From an uncultured Spirochaetaceae bacterium (GTDB taxonomy: Bacteria; Spirochaetota; Spirochaetia; Sphaerochaetales; Sphaerochaetaceae), in the NCBI GenBank assembly GCA_944389105.1, contig CALXLD010000046.1, forward strand, positions 1 to 64,000: a DNA stretch of 64,000 nucleotides, written 5' to 3'. The notes beneath the pieces were generated by a model. The model saw only the letters and a program-made list of their open reading frames with translations, had not been told where the DNA came from and ran no database searches. Position numbers and translations under genes: made by a program. How positions within the stretch are numbered: position 1 is the first letter of the stretch; each line of letters starts with the position of its first letter. Positions 7,075-15,489 of this stretch are shown here, piece after piece.

Positions 7075-7524
7075 ATGGACAGAACAAAACGTCAGATCAC
7101 AAAAATAGCCAGAGAAGTCCAGAACTATGTAAGGATAAGCATGAAAATACAGGGAGTCGGATCCGGTGAGTGCGATATCCTGCATCTTGTGAGGAAGAAT
7201 CCCGGGATAAGCCCAGCAGCAGTAAGCCAGACACTCATGATGGATAAAGCTGCAATAGCGAAAAGAGCTGCGAATCTCGAAGCAAAGGGCTTTCTGAGAC
7301 GAGAAGCAGACAAGCATGACAGGAGAAAGCAGCATCTGTTCGCAACCGAGAAATGCGAGGAAATAAAGAACTCCAGAACAGAGCTGGAGGCAGGATTCTA
7401 CAGCTGGCTGCTGGAAGATATTCCGGAAGAGCAATCGGTACAGTTCATAACAGTACTTGAGAAACTCTATGAGAAATCAAAAGCTGAAAGCAGGGCCGGT
7501 TTCCCGCATCTTATTCAGGACTGA
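7075..7524 (+). CDS. MarR-family transcriptional regulator
   Basis: 149 residues with the MarR winged-helix fold: N-terminal dimer helix, HTH (LVRKNPGISPAAVSQTLMMD, then KAAIAKRAANLEAKGFLRR), and the wing residues EADKHDRRKQHLFAT with the conserved D-x-R. It reads into a DMT-family transporter gene 8 nt downstream, so it probably controls export of, or resistance to, a small ligand. A perfect dyad directly upstream is the expected operator. The ligand cannot be told from sequence. Confidence 0.93.
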   Translation: MDRTKRQITKIAREVQNYVRISMKIQGVGSGECDILHLVRKNPGISPAAVSQTLMMDKAAIAKRAANLEAKGFLRREADKHDRRKQHLFATEKCEEIKNSRTELEAGFYSWLLEDIPEEQSVQFITVLEKLYEKSKAESRAGFPHLIQD

Positions 7525-7532
7525 GACTGTAT

Positions 7533-8408
7533 ATGTGGGTTCTATTCGCATTCGGTTCCGCACTCTTCGGAGGTATTACATCGATACTCGCAAAATGCGG
7601 AATAAAGGAAACAGACAGCAACGTAGCTACAGCAATCAGGACTATAGCCGTATTCCTCTTCTCATGCCTTATGGCGGCTATAACAGCTTCTCCTGAAGAC
7701 GGAGGGATAAGCGCCAGATGCTGGGTATTTCTTATCCTGTCCGGACTCTCCACAGGAGCTTCCTGGCTCTGCTATTTCCGGGCATTGCAGATAGGAGATA
7801 TAAACAAAGTCGTACCGATAGACAAATCAAGCGCGATCATAACAATGATCCTTGCAATGATTTTCCTTGGCGAGAGCATAACCATAGCAGGAGCTGTCTC
7901 GATTGTCCTGATCGGTGCCGGAACATTTCTCATGATAGAGAAAAAGGACGGTACTCTGAGTAAATCGGACACAAAATCCACATGGCTTATATACGCATTG
8001 TTCTCTGCCCTATTTGCAAGCCTTACTTCAATCCTTGGCAAAATAGGAATAGAAGGAATAGATTCGAATCTCGGGAGTGCAATCCGGACAGGAATCGTCC
8101 TGATTATGTCATGGGCAATAGTATTCATCTCCGGAAAGAAATCGGAGATAAAAAGAATTTCAGGAAAGGAACTTATCTTCATAATCCTCTCCGGGGTTGC
8201 AACTGGAGCCTCATGGCTCTGCTATTACAGGGCACTTCAGGAGGGACCGGCAAGTGCAGTCGTACCTATTGATAAGCTCAGCATACTCATCACAGTCATC
8301 TTTTCCCGGCTTGTATTTAACGAGCATCTATCAGGGAAAGCTGCAGCAGGTCTTGCCATGCTTACAGGCGGGACGCTTCTTATGGCGATGGGTACAATCC
8401 TTGAATGA
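7533..8408 (+). CDS. EamA/DMT-superfamily transporter
   Basis: 291 residues, about ten membrane helices, built from two homologous EamA halves. Each half repeats the same landmarks: GGITSILAKCGIKETDSNVA versus ASLTSILGKIGIEGIDSNLG, then GASWLCYFRALQIG versus GASWLCYYRALQEG, then VVPIDK in both. The duplication is unusually clear. The gene is cotranscribed with marR, which suggests a metabolite or drug exporter induced by its substrate. The direction of transport is inferred. Confidence 0.92.
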   Translation: MWVLFAFGSALFGGITSILAKCGIKETDSNVATAIRTIAVFLFSCLMAAITASPEDGGISARCWVFLILSGLSTGASWLCYFRALQIGDINKVVPIDKSSAIITMILAMIFLGESITIAGAVSIVLIGAGTFLMIEKKDGTLSKSDTKSTWLIYALFSALFASLTSILGKIGIEGIDSNLGSAIRTGIVLIMSWAIVFISGKKSEIKRISGKELIFIILSGVATGASWLCYYRALQEGPASAVVPIDKLSILITVIFSRLVFNEHLSGKAAAGLAMLTGGTLLMAMGTILE

Positions 8409-8582
8409 ATCACGGCTTATGCTGATAGCAGCTGGTAGAGATACCTTAAATAATATCCGGATAATCCGAATGATTACTCATGAAATACCAAGCATACGGC
8501 ACTGTCATCAGGATTGAGTAAATCCATTTGCATATGAATGGAACGCAGGTGCATGAATTGCAATGAATCCGGCTATGCGGAT

Positions 8583-8617
8583 TTTGACTTTGTCAAATTC
8601 ATTTTATTGAATATAAT
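8583..8617 (+). promoter_or_regulatory. Promoter with overlapping dyad for the first AAA/DUF4143 gene
   Basis: TTGTCA (8590-8595), 16 nt, TATAAT (8612-8617) is a strong promoter. The -35 lies inside an inverted repeat, TTTGAC-TTT-GTCAAA (8583-8597), a plausible repressor site. The ATG at 8639 follows AGAGGAATAATC. The upstream part of this 230-nt gap (8409-8582) shows nothing clear. Confidence 0.55.
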
Positions 8618-8638
8618 GATTTTCACAGAGGAATAATC

Positions 8639-9832
8639 ATGAAAGAATATATTAAACGGTGTATTGACCTTGACAGAATCCTTAATCGTAAATCTGTATT
8701 TCTCATCGGTCCGAGAATGTGTGGAAAGTCGATGTACGTAAAAAATGAAATCAGAGAACCTGTGCTCTACTGGAATCTGCTTTCCAATACTCTCTACTAC
8801 CGCATTATACGCAATCCTGCCCTTCTAGAAGAAACATTGAAAGCTGAAGGTCTTACGGAAGGACTAGTAGTCATTGATGAGATTCAGCGTGCCCCTCAGC
8901 TTCTATACACAGTCCATCAGTTCATTGAGGATACGGGTCTTGTGTTCCTGATGACAGGATCAAGCGTGAGAAAGCTGAAGACAGGAGGAGTCAATCTTCT
9001 TGGGGGACGTGCTCTTGAGAAGAAACTGCATCCTTTGTGCTATCCAGAAATAAAGGACAGAGACGATTACTGTCTCGAAAAGATATTCAAGACGGGGCTT
9101 CTGCCTGAGATGTACCTTCATCCAGAGGATGCTGATGAAGCTCTTGAAGCATATGAAGGACTGTATCTGGAAACTGAAATCCAGCTTGAAAATGAAGTCA
9201 ATAATCTCCCCGGTTTCATCAGCTTTCTTGAGAAAGCTGCACTCTCAAATGGACAGCAGATCAACTTCTCTGCATTCGCTTCCGATTTAGGCGTAAGCCG
9301 TCAGGCAATAAAGACATGGTACAGGATTCTTCTCGACACATTGATGGTCAAGGAGGTCAGGCCATATGGGAAGACAAAGAAAAGAAAGGAAACATCATTC
9401 TCTCGTTTCTATTTCTTCGACGTTGGAATCGCAAGAAGCATTTCACATATGACAGTCCCTACAGATACAATGACAGAATATGGCACTTTCTTTGAGACTT
9501 ATATTGCAATGGAGCTTGCTGCTTATATCGATTACTCCGGACTGCACAATACAGAACTCACTTATTATCGTACCAGTGACGGAAAACGCGAAGTAGATTT
9601 CATAATCGGGGATGAGGCTGCAATTGAAGTCAAAAGCGCAAAAGCCATTACGGATAGGCATCTTGCAAATATTAGGGAACTTAAGAAAGAAGGCATATTC
9701 TCAAGCTATATTGTGGTATCACGGGAAGAAAGCCCACGAATGCTTGATGATGGCATTCTAATACTTCCATGGAAGGATTTCCTTGATCGTCTCTGGAATG
9801 GGAAGATTATATGGAAACAGTATCACCAATAA
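8639..9832 (+). CDS. AAA ATPase with C-terminal DUF4143 domain (copy 1)
   Basis: 397 residues. The N-terminal P-loop ATPase has Walker A GPRMCGKS, Walker B LVVIDEIQRAP and sensor motif LMTGSS. A winged-helix-like middle follows (FASDLGVSRQAIKTWYRIL), then the DUF4143 region with a PD-(D/E)XK-like core (REVDFIIGDEAAIEVKSAK). Such proteins are common, often in several copies, and their role is not established; a nucleic-acid or toxin-antitoxin-like role has been suggested for the family. Here it faces a paralogue (9833-10999) tail to tail with no gap. Confidence 0.88.
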   Translation: MKEYIKRCIDLDRILNRKSVFLIGPRMCGKSMYVKNEIREPVLYWNLLSNTLYYRIIRNPALLEETLKAEGLTEGLVVIDEIQRAPQLLYTVHQFIEDTGLVFLMTGSSVRKLKTGGVNLLGGRALEKKLHPLCYPEIKDRDDYCLEKIFKTGLLPEMYLHPEDADEALEAYEGLYLETEIQLENEVNNLPGFISFLEKAALSNGQQINFSAFASDLGVSRQAIKTWYRILLDTLMVKEVRPYGKTKKRKETSFSRFYFFDVGIARSISHMTVPTDTMTEYGTFFETYIAMELAAYIDYSGLHNTELTYYRTSDGKREVDFIIGDEAAIEVKSAKAITDRHLANIRELKKEGIFSSYIVVSREESPRMLDDGILILPWKDFLDRLWNGKIIWKQYHQ

Positions 9833-10999
9833 TCAGATGATTTTTCCATCCCAGAGATCCGAAAGGAAATCCCTATATGGTAAAATCAGGATTCCATTAT
9901 CAAGAAGCTGCGGATAATCCTCCCTGCACACAAGGATATACTTTTCCATCAGTCCTTCTTCCATAAGAGCCTTCAGCCCTTTCAGATCTCTTGCCGATAC
10001 GCGTTTTGCCGCTTTCACATCAACAGCAATCTTTTCTTTGATGATGAAATCGACTTCCTGACCACTCTGTGCATGCCAGTAAGATAGCCCTTCCCTATCA
10101 AGACCGGAATAGTCAAGATAACTGCGGATTTCCATTGCAATATAGTTCTCAAGATACCGTCCGAATTCCGCAGTCCCTTCCTCTATTGCGGACAGCCCCT
10201 GGAGTTTTCTGGCGACTCCCACATCAAAAAGATAGAACTTGCTTGACGCATTCGGTTTCCTTATCTTCGTCTTTCTGTAGGGAGGGACCTCAGAACCGAT
10301 CAGCGTATCGACAAGAATACGATACCATTCACGGACACTGACACCGCTTATCCCAACATCACGTGCTACATTCTCATAGTTTATGATCTCTCCGCTTTCT
10401 GTCGCAGCTATTCTTAAGAACTCCCAGAATGGAGGAAGATTCCTCACTTCCCGTTCAGCCTCAATCTCCTCCCTCACGTAGAGGCCCACATAATCAGAAA
10501 GAAAGCTTTCATAATCATCACCACTGAATGCAGCAGGAAGGAGCCCCGATCTGAATATCCTGTCAATGGAAATATCCAAATCCTTTATCTCTGGCCATAC
10601 GAGGGAATGGAAATTGAGCCTAGCGGCCCTGCCGCCGAGCAGGTTCACACCTTTCTTCTTCAGCTTTCTTGCACTGGAGCCCGTAAGAAGAAAATGGATA
10701 TCTGTCTCCTCAATGAGAATATGTACTTCATTGAGAAGATCCGGAAGCCTTTGGATTTCATCGAGAACGACAACCCCATCATTGATTTCTTTTGCCCTCA
10801 GAGTATTCTTCAGAAGCGAAGGGCGCACTGAAAGATCACGATAAAGCTCGCTATCCAATAAAGTCCATGACAGCCTTGGCTCAGCAAGCTGATTCTTTAT
10901 GTATGAGGATTTTCCTGTCTGTCTAGGGCCGAAAAGAAAGAGAGATTTCTTCTCCAGCCTTTTGCCAATATCAGCTACTCTTTCAATATATTTGCTCAT
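9833..10999 (-). CDS. AAA ATPase with C-terminal DUF4143 domain (copy 2)
   Basis: 388 residues, clearly homologous to copy 1 throughout: Walker A GPRQTGKS, Walker B VVVLDEIQRLP, sensor LLTGSS, HTH-like VARDVGISGVSVREWYRIL and nuclease-like core QEVDFIIKEKIAVDVKAAK. The two genes converge with stop codons adjacent and share the ending LW(N/D)GKII. GAGGAG lies 6 nt before the ATG. A TTGATT-N16-TAGACT promoter and two 22-bp direct repeats lie upstream (11045-11098). Function is unknown. Confidence 0.88.
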   Translation of the reverse strand: MSKYIERVADIGKRLEKKSLFLFGPRQTGKSSYIKNQLAEPRLSWTLLDSELYRDLSVRPSLLKNTLRAKEINDGVVVLDEIQRLPDLLNEVHILIEETDIHFLLTGSSARKLKKKGVNLLGGRAARLNFHSLVWPEIKDLDISIDRIFRSGLLPAAFSGDDYESFLSDYVGLYVREEIEAEREVRNLPPFWEFLRIAATESGEIINYENVARDVGISGVSVREWYRILVDTLIGSEVPPYRKTKIRKPNASSKFYLFDVGVARKLQGLSAIEEGTAEFGRYLENYIAMEIRSYLDYSGLDREGLSYWHAQSGQEVDFIIKEKIAVDVKAAKRVSARDLKGLKALMEEGLMEKYILVCREDYPQLLDNGILILPYRDFLSDLWDGKII

Positions 11000-11044
11000 C
11001 CAACGCTCCTCAGATATAGAAAGTCTAATAGAAAAGTCGCTAAA

Positions 11045-11098
11045 ATCAAAGTAATACTTTAGGATTTTTAAAAAATATCAATGTGATACTTCAGGATT
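11045..11098. repeat. Two 22-bp direct repeats upstream of AAA/DUF4143 copy 2
   Basis: Bases 11045-11066 and 11077-11098 match at 19 of 22 positions (ATCAAAGTAATACTTTAGGA and ATCAATGTGATACTTCAGGA, both then TT), with a 32-bp period. Each centres on a partial dyad around AATACTT. They lie just upstream of the promoter of the leftward gene and look like operator iterons. Confidence 0.55.
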
Positions 11099-11247
11099 CT
11101 GAATATTTTACCAAAATAAACATTGCCTGATATGCCATGACCGAAATTCCTCAATGTCCTATCTACAGATTTCCATAACCCTTTAAACATTTTATCCGGC
11201 AGCAATCAGGTTTTCTTTTTATACAATAAAAACTTCTTTATTCTGGA

Positions 11248-11276
11248 TAGTTTTTACGGATTACCAGTAAAAACTA
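11248..11276. promoter_or_regulatory. 10-bp inverted repeat ahead of AAA/DUF4143 copy 3
   Basis: TAGTTTTTAC and GTAAAAACTA form a perfect 10-bp dyad around a 9-nt centre, 48 nt before the ATG at 11325. It is AT-rich with no T-run after it, so an operator is more likely than a terminator. Apart from this dyad and the repeats at 11045-11098, nothing clear is seen between 11000 and 11324. Confidence 0.55.
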
Positions 11277-11324
11277 TTGATATTAAGGAGTTTTTTGGGT
11301 TCAATACAAATAGGAGGAAAAGCC

Positions 11325-12524
11325 ATGATTGATCGTCCGAAATATCTTGAAACTCTTAGAACTTATCGAGACGTGCCACTTGTGAAGATACTCGCAGGAA
11401 TCCGCAGATGCGGAAAATCCACAATCCTTGAGATGCTTAAATCTGATCTTCTGAAAGATGGAATCAGAGAGTATCACATAATCTTTATACGCTACACATC
11501 AGAAGAGCTTGATGATGGCATGAAGGCCAAGGACATGTACTATGATATCAAAACACGTATGGCTGATGGCGGACGATATTACCTCCTTCTTGATGAAGTC
11601 CAGGAAGTCGAAGGCTGGGAAAAAGCTGTCAACAGCCTTCTAGAAAATGCAGATACAGATATCTATGTAACAGGTTCGAACTCCAGACTCATGCCCAGTG
11701 AGATCTCGACATATCTCTCAGGCCGATATGTCTCCATTCCTGTCTACACGCTCTCATTTGCAGAATATCTTGACTTCAGGAAGAATCCATCACTTCCCGT
11801 CAGGCAGATGCTGAATGAGTATCTCCGCTTCGGAGGTTTTCCGATTATTGCTCTTGGAAACTTTGATGAGCAATCCAGCTATCAGATAGCTGAAGGCATA
11901 TACAATTCTGTTATCACCAACGACATAACGAGGCGGCACAACATCATGAACTACGACCTTTTCAACAGGGTTGTGAGATTCATCATCGAGAATGTAGGCA
12001 GGACATTCTCAGCAAATGCAATCGTGAAGTTTCTCAAGAGCGAAGGGCGTTCACTTTCAGCTGAAGTTGTCTACAACTACATTGAATGGCTTGAAAAAGC
12101 TTTTATCATCTACCGCTGCCAGAGATATGACCTGCAGGGAAAATCTGTACTTAAGACACAGGAGAAGTTCTATCTGGCAGATGCTTGTCTGAAATACTGC
12201 ATGATGGGTTTCAATCCCAAAGCCATCTCTGCAATGCTTGAGAATGTGATGTACTTTGAGCTGAAGAGAAGAGGCTATGAAGTCTATATCGGCAAGAATG
12301 AGGCAAAGGAGATAGACTTTGTGGCTGTAAGGAGAGATGAACGCATCTACATTCAGGTATGCCGCAATATGCCGGAGGAATCAGACAGGGAGATTGCAAA
12401 CCTTCTTGAGATCAGGGATCATTATCCTAAATACGTGGTGACGCTGGATGAGCTGGCTAGCGGGAATATCAATGGAGTAAAAATCGTCCATATGGCGGAT
12501 TTCCTCCTCAGCAGCGATTATTGA
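11325..12524 (+). CDS. AAA ATPase with C-terminal DUF4143 domain (copy 3, divergent subfamily)
   Basis: 399 residues. Walker A is AGIRRCGKST, Walker B YLLLDEVQEVEGW and sensor YVTGSNSRLM. The DUF4143 part ends in a nuclease-like core (KNEAKEIDFVAVRRDERIYI). It belongs to a different subfamily from copies 1 and 2 (RYTSEELDDG insert, LRFGGFP motif). The ATG at 11325 has AGGAGG 7 nt upstream. Its stop is followed in the same frame by the tail of an RND pump gene, so it appears to have replaced most of that gene. Function is unknown. Confidence 0.88.
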   Translation: MIDRPKYLETLRTYRDVPLVKILAGIRRCGKSTILEMLKSDLLKDGIREYHIIFIRYTSEELDDGMKAKDMYYDIKTRMADGGRYYLLLDEVQEVEGWEKAVNSLLENADTDIYVTGSNSRLMPSEISTYLSGRYVSIPVYTLSFAEYLDFRKNPSLPVRQMLNEYLRFGGFPIIALGNFDEQSSYQIAEGIYNSVITNDITRRHNIMNYDLFNRVVRFIIENVGRTFSANAIVKFLKSEGRSLSAEVVYNYIEWLEKAFIIYRCQRYDLQGKSVLKTQEKFYLADACLKYCMMGFNPKAISAMLENVMYFELKRRGYEVYIGKNEAKEIDFVAVRRDERIYIQVCRNMPEESDREIANLLEIRDHYPKYVVTLDELASGNINGVKIVHMADFLLSSDY

Positions 12525-12692
12525 GACATCTTTCCACTAGAACTGACTACAGGAGCGTTCCTGACACTTCTCCTTTCACCGACACTCTATATGCTTTTCA
12601 ACAAGAAGCGTGCAGAGAAGGTCGACAGTTCTGAATCGCTGCAGAACCAGATACTTGAATACAGCGCCAGGCTGCGTGAAGGAACCCTTTAA
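12525..12692 (+). pseudogene. 3' remnant of an RND efflux transporter gene
   Basis: Directly after the AAA gene stop, the same frame stays open for about 55 codons. It encodes LTTGAFLTLLLSPTLYMLFN, then KKRAEKVDSS, and stops at 12692. This matches the last membrane helix and cytosolic tail of RND pumps (AcrB/MmpL type). No start and no upstream part exist, so it is a scar of a deleted transporter gene. Confidence 0.6.
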
Positions 12693-12722
12693 GGATTTTT
12701 AAGGCTAACCCCAATAGCATCT

Positions 12723-12756
12723 GCTGGCTGGATTGGATTCCGGCCAGCTTTGATTT
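12723..12756 (+). terminator. Hairpin terminator after the AAA gene and RND scar
   Basis: GCTGGC (12723-12728) pairs with GCCAGC (12743-12748), with further partial pairing inside, and is followed by TTTGATTTT. It fits an intrinsic terminator for rightward transcription. Confidence 0.5.
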
Positions 12757-12763
12757 TGCCTAT

Positions 12764-13972
12764 TCAGTCTTTAATCTGCATTACATCCCTGCGATAGGCT
12801 TTCAATCCTCTCGCCAGGCATTCAGCAGCCATTACCAGTTCTTTCTCATTGAGGACATAAGCAATTCTTGCCTGCTGCTTGCCAAGCCCTGGAGTAACAT
12901 AGAAGCCCTCAGCAGGAGCTATCATCACAGTGCATCCTTCGTAGGAGAAATCCCGGAGCATGTAAATAGCGAACTTCTCTGCATCGTCGACAGGAAGATC
13001 TACGACAAAGTAGAAAGCTCCTTTAGGCAGGCTGCATCTGACACCAGGGATTCTCTGCATCCTGGAAATAAGTACATTGCGCCTTCGCTCGTACTCTGCC
13101 CTGACATCCTCGACATATTCATCAGGAGCATTTAAAGCAGCAGTAGCTGCTACCTGCTCGACAGCAGGAGGACAGAGCCGTGCCTGTGCAAGCTTCAATG
13201 CAGATTCAAGGACTTCCCTGTTCCTTGTAACTATTGCACCGATTCTTGCTCCGCACATCGAGAAACGCTTTGAGAAGGAATCTATGCAGATAACCCTGTC
13301 CTGATATTCCGGAAATGAAAGGATCGACGTAAAGCTCTTGCCATCATAGCAGAACTCCCTGTAGACCTCATCGACAACAAGGAAGATATCATGCTTGCGG
13401 CAAAGCTCAAGAAGCCCCCTGAGCTCTTCCTGGGAATAGACATGCCCTGTCGGATTATTCGGAGAGCATAGCATTATGCCCATCGTCTTCTTGTTTATCC
13501 TTTTCTCGAATTCCGCAATAGAAGGAAGAGCGAAATTATCATCGGAAGATGAAGTGACAGGACGCAGCGTCACCATTGCTATGTTCGCGAATGTAGCTAC
13601 ATTCGTGTAATAAGGCTCAGGGATGATGAACTCATCATATGGATCGCAGAGGGTCATGAACACAAACTGAATAGCTTCAGACCCGCCTGTTGTGATCATG
13701 ATATCATCCTGGCTTACCTTAAGACCATATTTAGCATAATAACGGACAAGACCACGGCGGAGAGCAACCTCACCTTCGCTTATTCCATACTCTATGATAT
13801 CACGGTCAAATCCTCTGATAGCCTCCAGGGCTTCCTTAGGTGTCTTTATATCCGGCTGCCCGATATTGAGGTGAATGACATGAATACCCTTCTCCTCGGC
13901 ATCCCTTGAGTATGGTACAAGACGTCTTATCGGCGAACACTGGAAGCTGGAAATCCTGTTGGACATCTGCAT
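12764..13972 (-). CDS. Class I/II PLP-dependent aminotransferase
   Basis: 402 residues of the aspartate aminotransferase fold. Landmarks are HLNIGQPDIKTP, TTGGSEAIQF, the cofactor region CSPNNPTGHVYS, VVDEVYREF, the PLP lysine in DSFSKRFSMCGARIG, and a C-terminal Arg in QARIAYVLN. GGAGG precedes the ATG at 13972. Substrate specificity (Asp, Ala or aromatic) cannot be told. It lies 11 nt after prs and is probably cotranscribed with it. Confidence 0.92.
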   Translation of the reverse strand: MQMSNRISSFQCSPIRRLVPYSRDAEEKGIHVIHLNIGQPDIKTPKEALEAIRGFDRDIIEYGISEGEVALRRGLVRYYAKYGLKVSQDDIMITTGGSEAIQFVFMTLCDPYDEFIIPEPYYTNVATFANIAMVTLRPVTSSSDDNFALPSIAEFEKRINKKTMGIMLCSPNNPTGHVYSQEELRGLLELCRKHDIFLVVDEVYREFCYDGKSFTSILSFPEYQDRVICIDSFSKRFSMCGARIGAIVTRNREVLESALKLAQARLCPPAVEQVAATAALNAPDEYVEDVRAEYERRRNVLISRMQRIPGVRCSLPKGAFYFVVDLPVDDAEKFAIYMLRDFSYEGCTVMIAPAEGFYVTPGLGKQQARIAYVLNEKELVMAAECLARGLKAYRRDVMQIKD

Positions 13973-13983
13973 GATAAGCCTCC

Positions 13984-15264
13984 TCAGTCCTGACTTGATT
14001 CCTGGATAAGCGGCGCGCTTGGATTAGCCTGGGACGTGTCGATAAGCTTCTGGATGAAGCGGCGGTTATCGAGGAGAGGAGAAATGGAACGTCCATGATG
14101 CAGACGTGAGATTACCCTTGCAAAGAGCTCTGTGACATCTGCCTGTACAAACCATTCCTTTTCAAGAAGCCCCTTTCCCTGATAAACGGCATTCGTTCCG
14201 ATGATTCTCCAGAAAACGCCTTCCTTATAAGCCGCATCGAAATTCTCGATTGCGTTGCCGTTGAAGAATGGCAGGGAAACCATGCAGATTATCTTCTTTG
14301 CACCGCGGTTCATAAGCTCGCGCATAGCGATGATCATCGTTCCGCCTGTCGCGATCATGTCATCAGCCATCAGAACTGTCTTGCCTTTGACATCTCCGAG
14401 GAGGTTGATGCTCTTGATGTTCGTATTCTTGGCATCGCGGCTGACTATCGAATAGTCACGCTCCTTGTAAAGCATTGCAAGCGGCCTGTGCAGTCCCTGT
14501 GCATAGAATTTGTTTCTTGAGACAGCACCTGTATCAGGAGAAACAACGACAAGATCCGGATCTGAGAAATCAATAAGCTTCCGTAAAGCTATAAGCGTCT
14601 GATATGAGCCATGGAGATTCTCCAGATGACATGTCGTGAATGCATTCTCTATCTCACGTGAGTGGATGTCGAGGGTGATGATACGCTCAACTCCCAGATT
14701 CTCGCAGAAATGCGCGAACATAGCTGCTGTAAGAGCCTCCCTTCCAGCTTTCTTATGCTGTCTTGCATATGGATATGTAGGAAGGACAAGCGTTACGGAA
14801 AGAGCTCCTGCGAGCTTTACTGCATGGATTGTAGTAAAGAGGAACATCAGATGGTCATTCACGCTCAGCGGCTGGGGCTCATCAAGCCCTGCAACCTTAA
14901 TAGGCGCTGAATTTGACACATCATGGATGATATATACATTAAGACCTCTTACCGGATCGATGATCTCTGCCTTCTCCTCGCCGTTTGCAAAGCGTGTGTA
15001 TTTGACATTTATTGTCAGATCAGGGCAATGGAACGCAGTCGGCAGCTTCCCCGCAGGTATCTTCCGGCTATCCAGATCATCGATGAGCGTTACCGCTTTC
15101 AAGAGTTCCTCATCCGTCATTCCATGGCGTTTTGTGAGGACTTCCGACAATTTCTCGTAGCGATCGATGTAGAGACGTCTTAGGTGCTTTACTACCTTTC
15201 CGGTGAAATACTCTGAGCCCGGACCTGCGATGACTCCGAGCTTGTGGGGTTTGATGATGCTCAT
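13984..15264 (-). CDS. prs: Ribose-phosphate pyrophosphokinase, long form
   Basis: It makes PRPP from ribose 5-phosphate and ATP for nucleotide, His and Trp synthesis. The core motifs are present: RFANGE, PYARQHKK (flexible loop), LDIHSREIENAF, SPDTGAVSR and the PRPP loop ADDMIATGGTM. At 426 residues it is about 110 longer than the common enzyme, with an N-terminal insertion (about 25-85) and a C-terminal extension; long variants are known in spirochaetes. The ATG has no Shine-Dalgarno sequence. A TTGAAA-N17-TAGAGT promoter ends 6 nt before it, so the mRNA may be leaderless. The aminotransferase gene follows closely. Confidence 0.93.
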   Translation of the reverse strand: MSIIKPHKLGVIAGPGSEYFTGKVVKHLRRLYIDRYEKLSEVLTKRHGMTDEELLKAVTLIDDLDSRKIPAGKLPTAFHCPDLTINVKYTRFANGEEKAEIIDPVRGLNVYIIHDVSNSAPIKVAGLDEPQPLSVNDHLMFLFTTIHAVKLAGALSVTLVLPTYPYARQHKKAGREALTAAMFAHFCENLGVERIITLDIHSREIENAFTTCHLENLHGSYQTLIALRKLIDFSDPDLVVVSPDTGAVSRNKFYAQGLHRPLAMLYKERDYSIVSRDAKNTNIKSINLLGDVKGKTVLMADDMIATGGTMIIAMRELMNRGAKKIICMVSLPFFNGNAIENFDAAYKEGVFWRIIGTNAVYQGKGLLEKEWFVQADVTELFARVISRLHHGRSISPLLDNRRFIQKLIDTSQANPSAPLIQESSQD

Positions 15265-15270
15265 ACCGCA

Positions 15271-15299
15271 ACTCTATTACAATAAGGTTGCCTTTTCAA
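15271..15299 (-). promoter_or_regulatory. prs promoter implying a leaderless mRNA
   Basis: TTGAAA (15299-15294), 17 nt, TAGAGT (15276-15271), then only TGCGGT before the ATG. Transcription starting 7 nt after the -10 would begin at the start codon. The same -10 hexamer TAGAGT occurs at infA and at the poly-G promoter (48894-48899). The rest of 15300-15489 shows nothing clear. Confidence 0.6.
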
Positions 15300-15489
15300 G
15301 AACGGATTGGCAAATGCTCAGTCTTACATGACATATACGTTACAAAAAGCATGTGTATGTAAAATCTTATGGACATATTCCCTGATATAGGAACTAGAAT
15401 ACCGTCCAATGTTAAAAAAATATTAGAAAAGGTTTAATTCCGAGCGATGATTATTCCAACCATCCCTGCCCTCTGATAGCTTTCTCAGT

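Noticed and set aside
9780-9900. Inverted repeat between the ends of two AAA genes as a mobile-element terminus
   Set aside because: The similarity is explained by two homologous genes converging; it is imperfect and codon-based.
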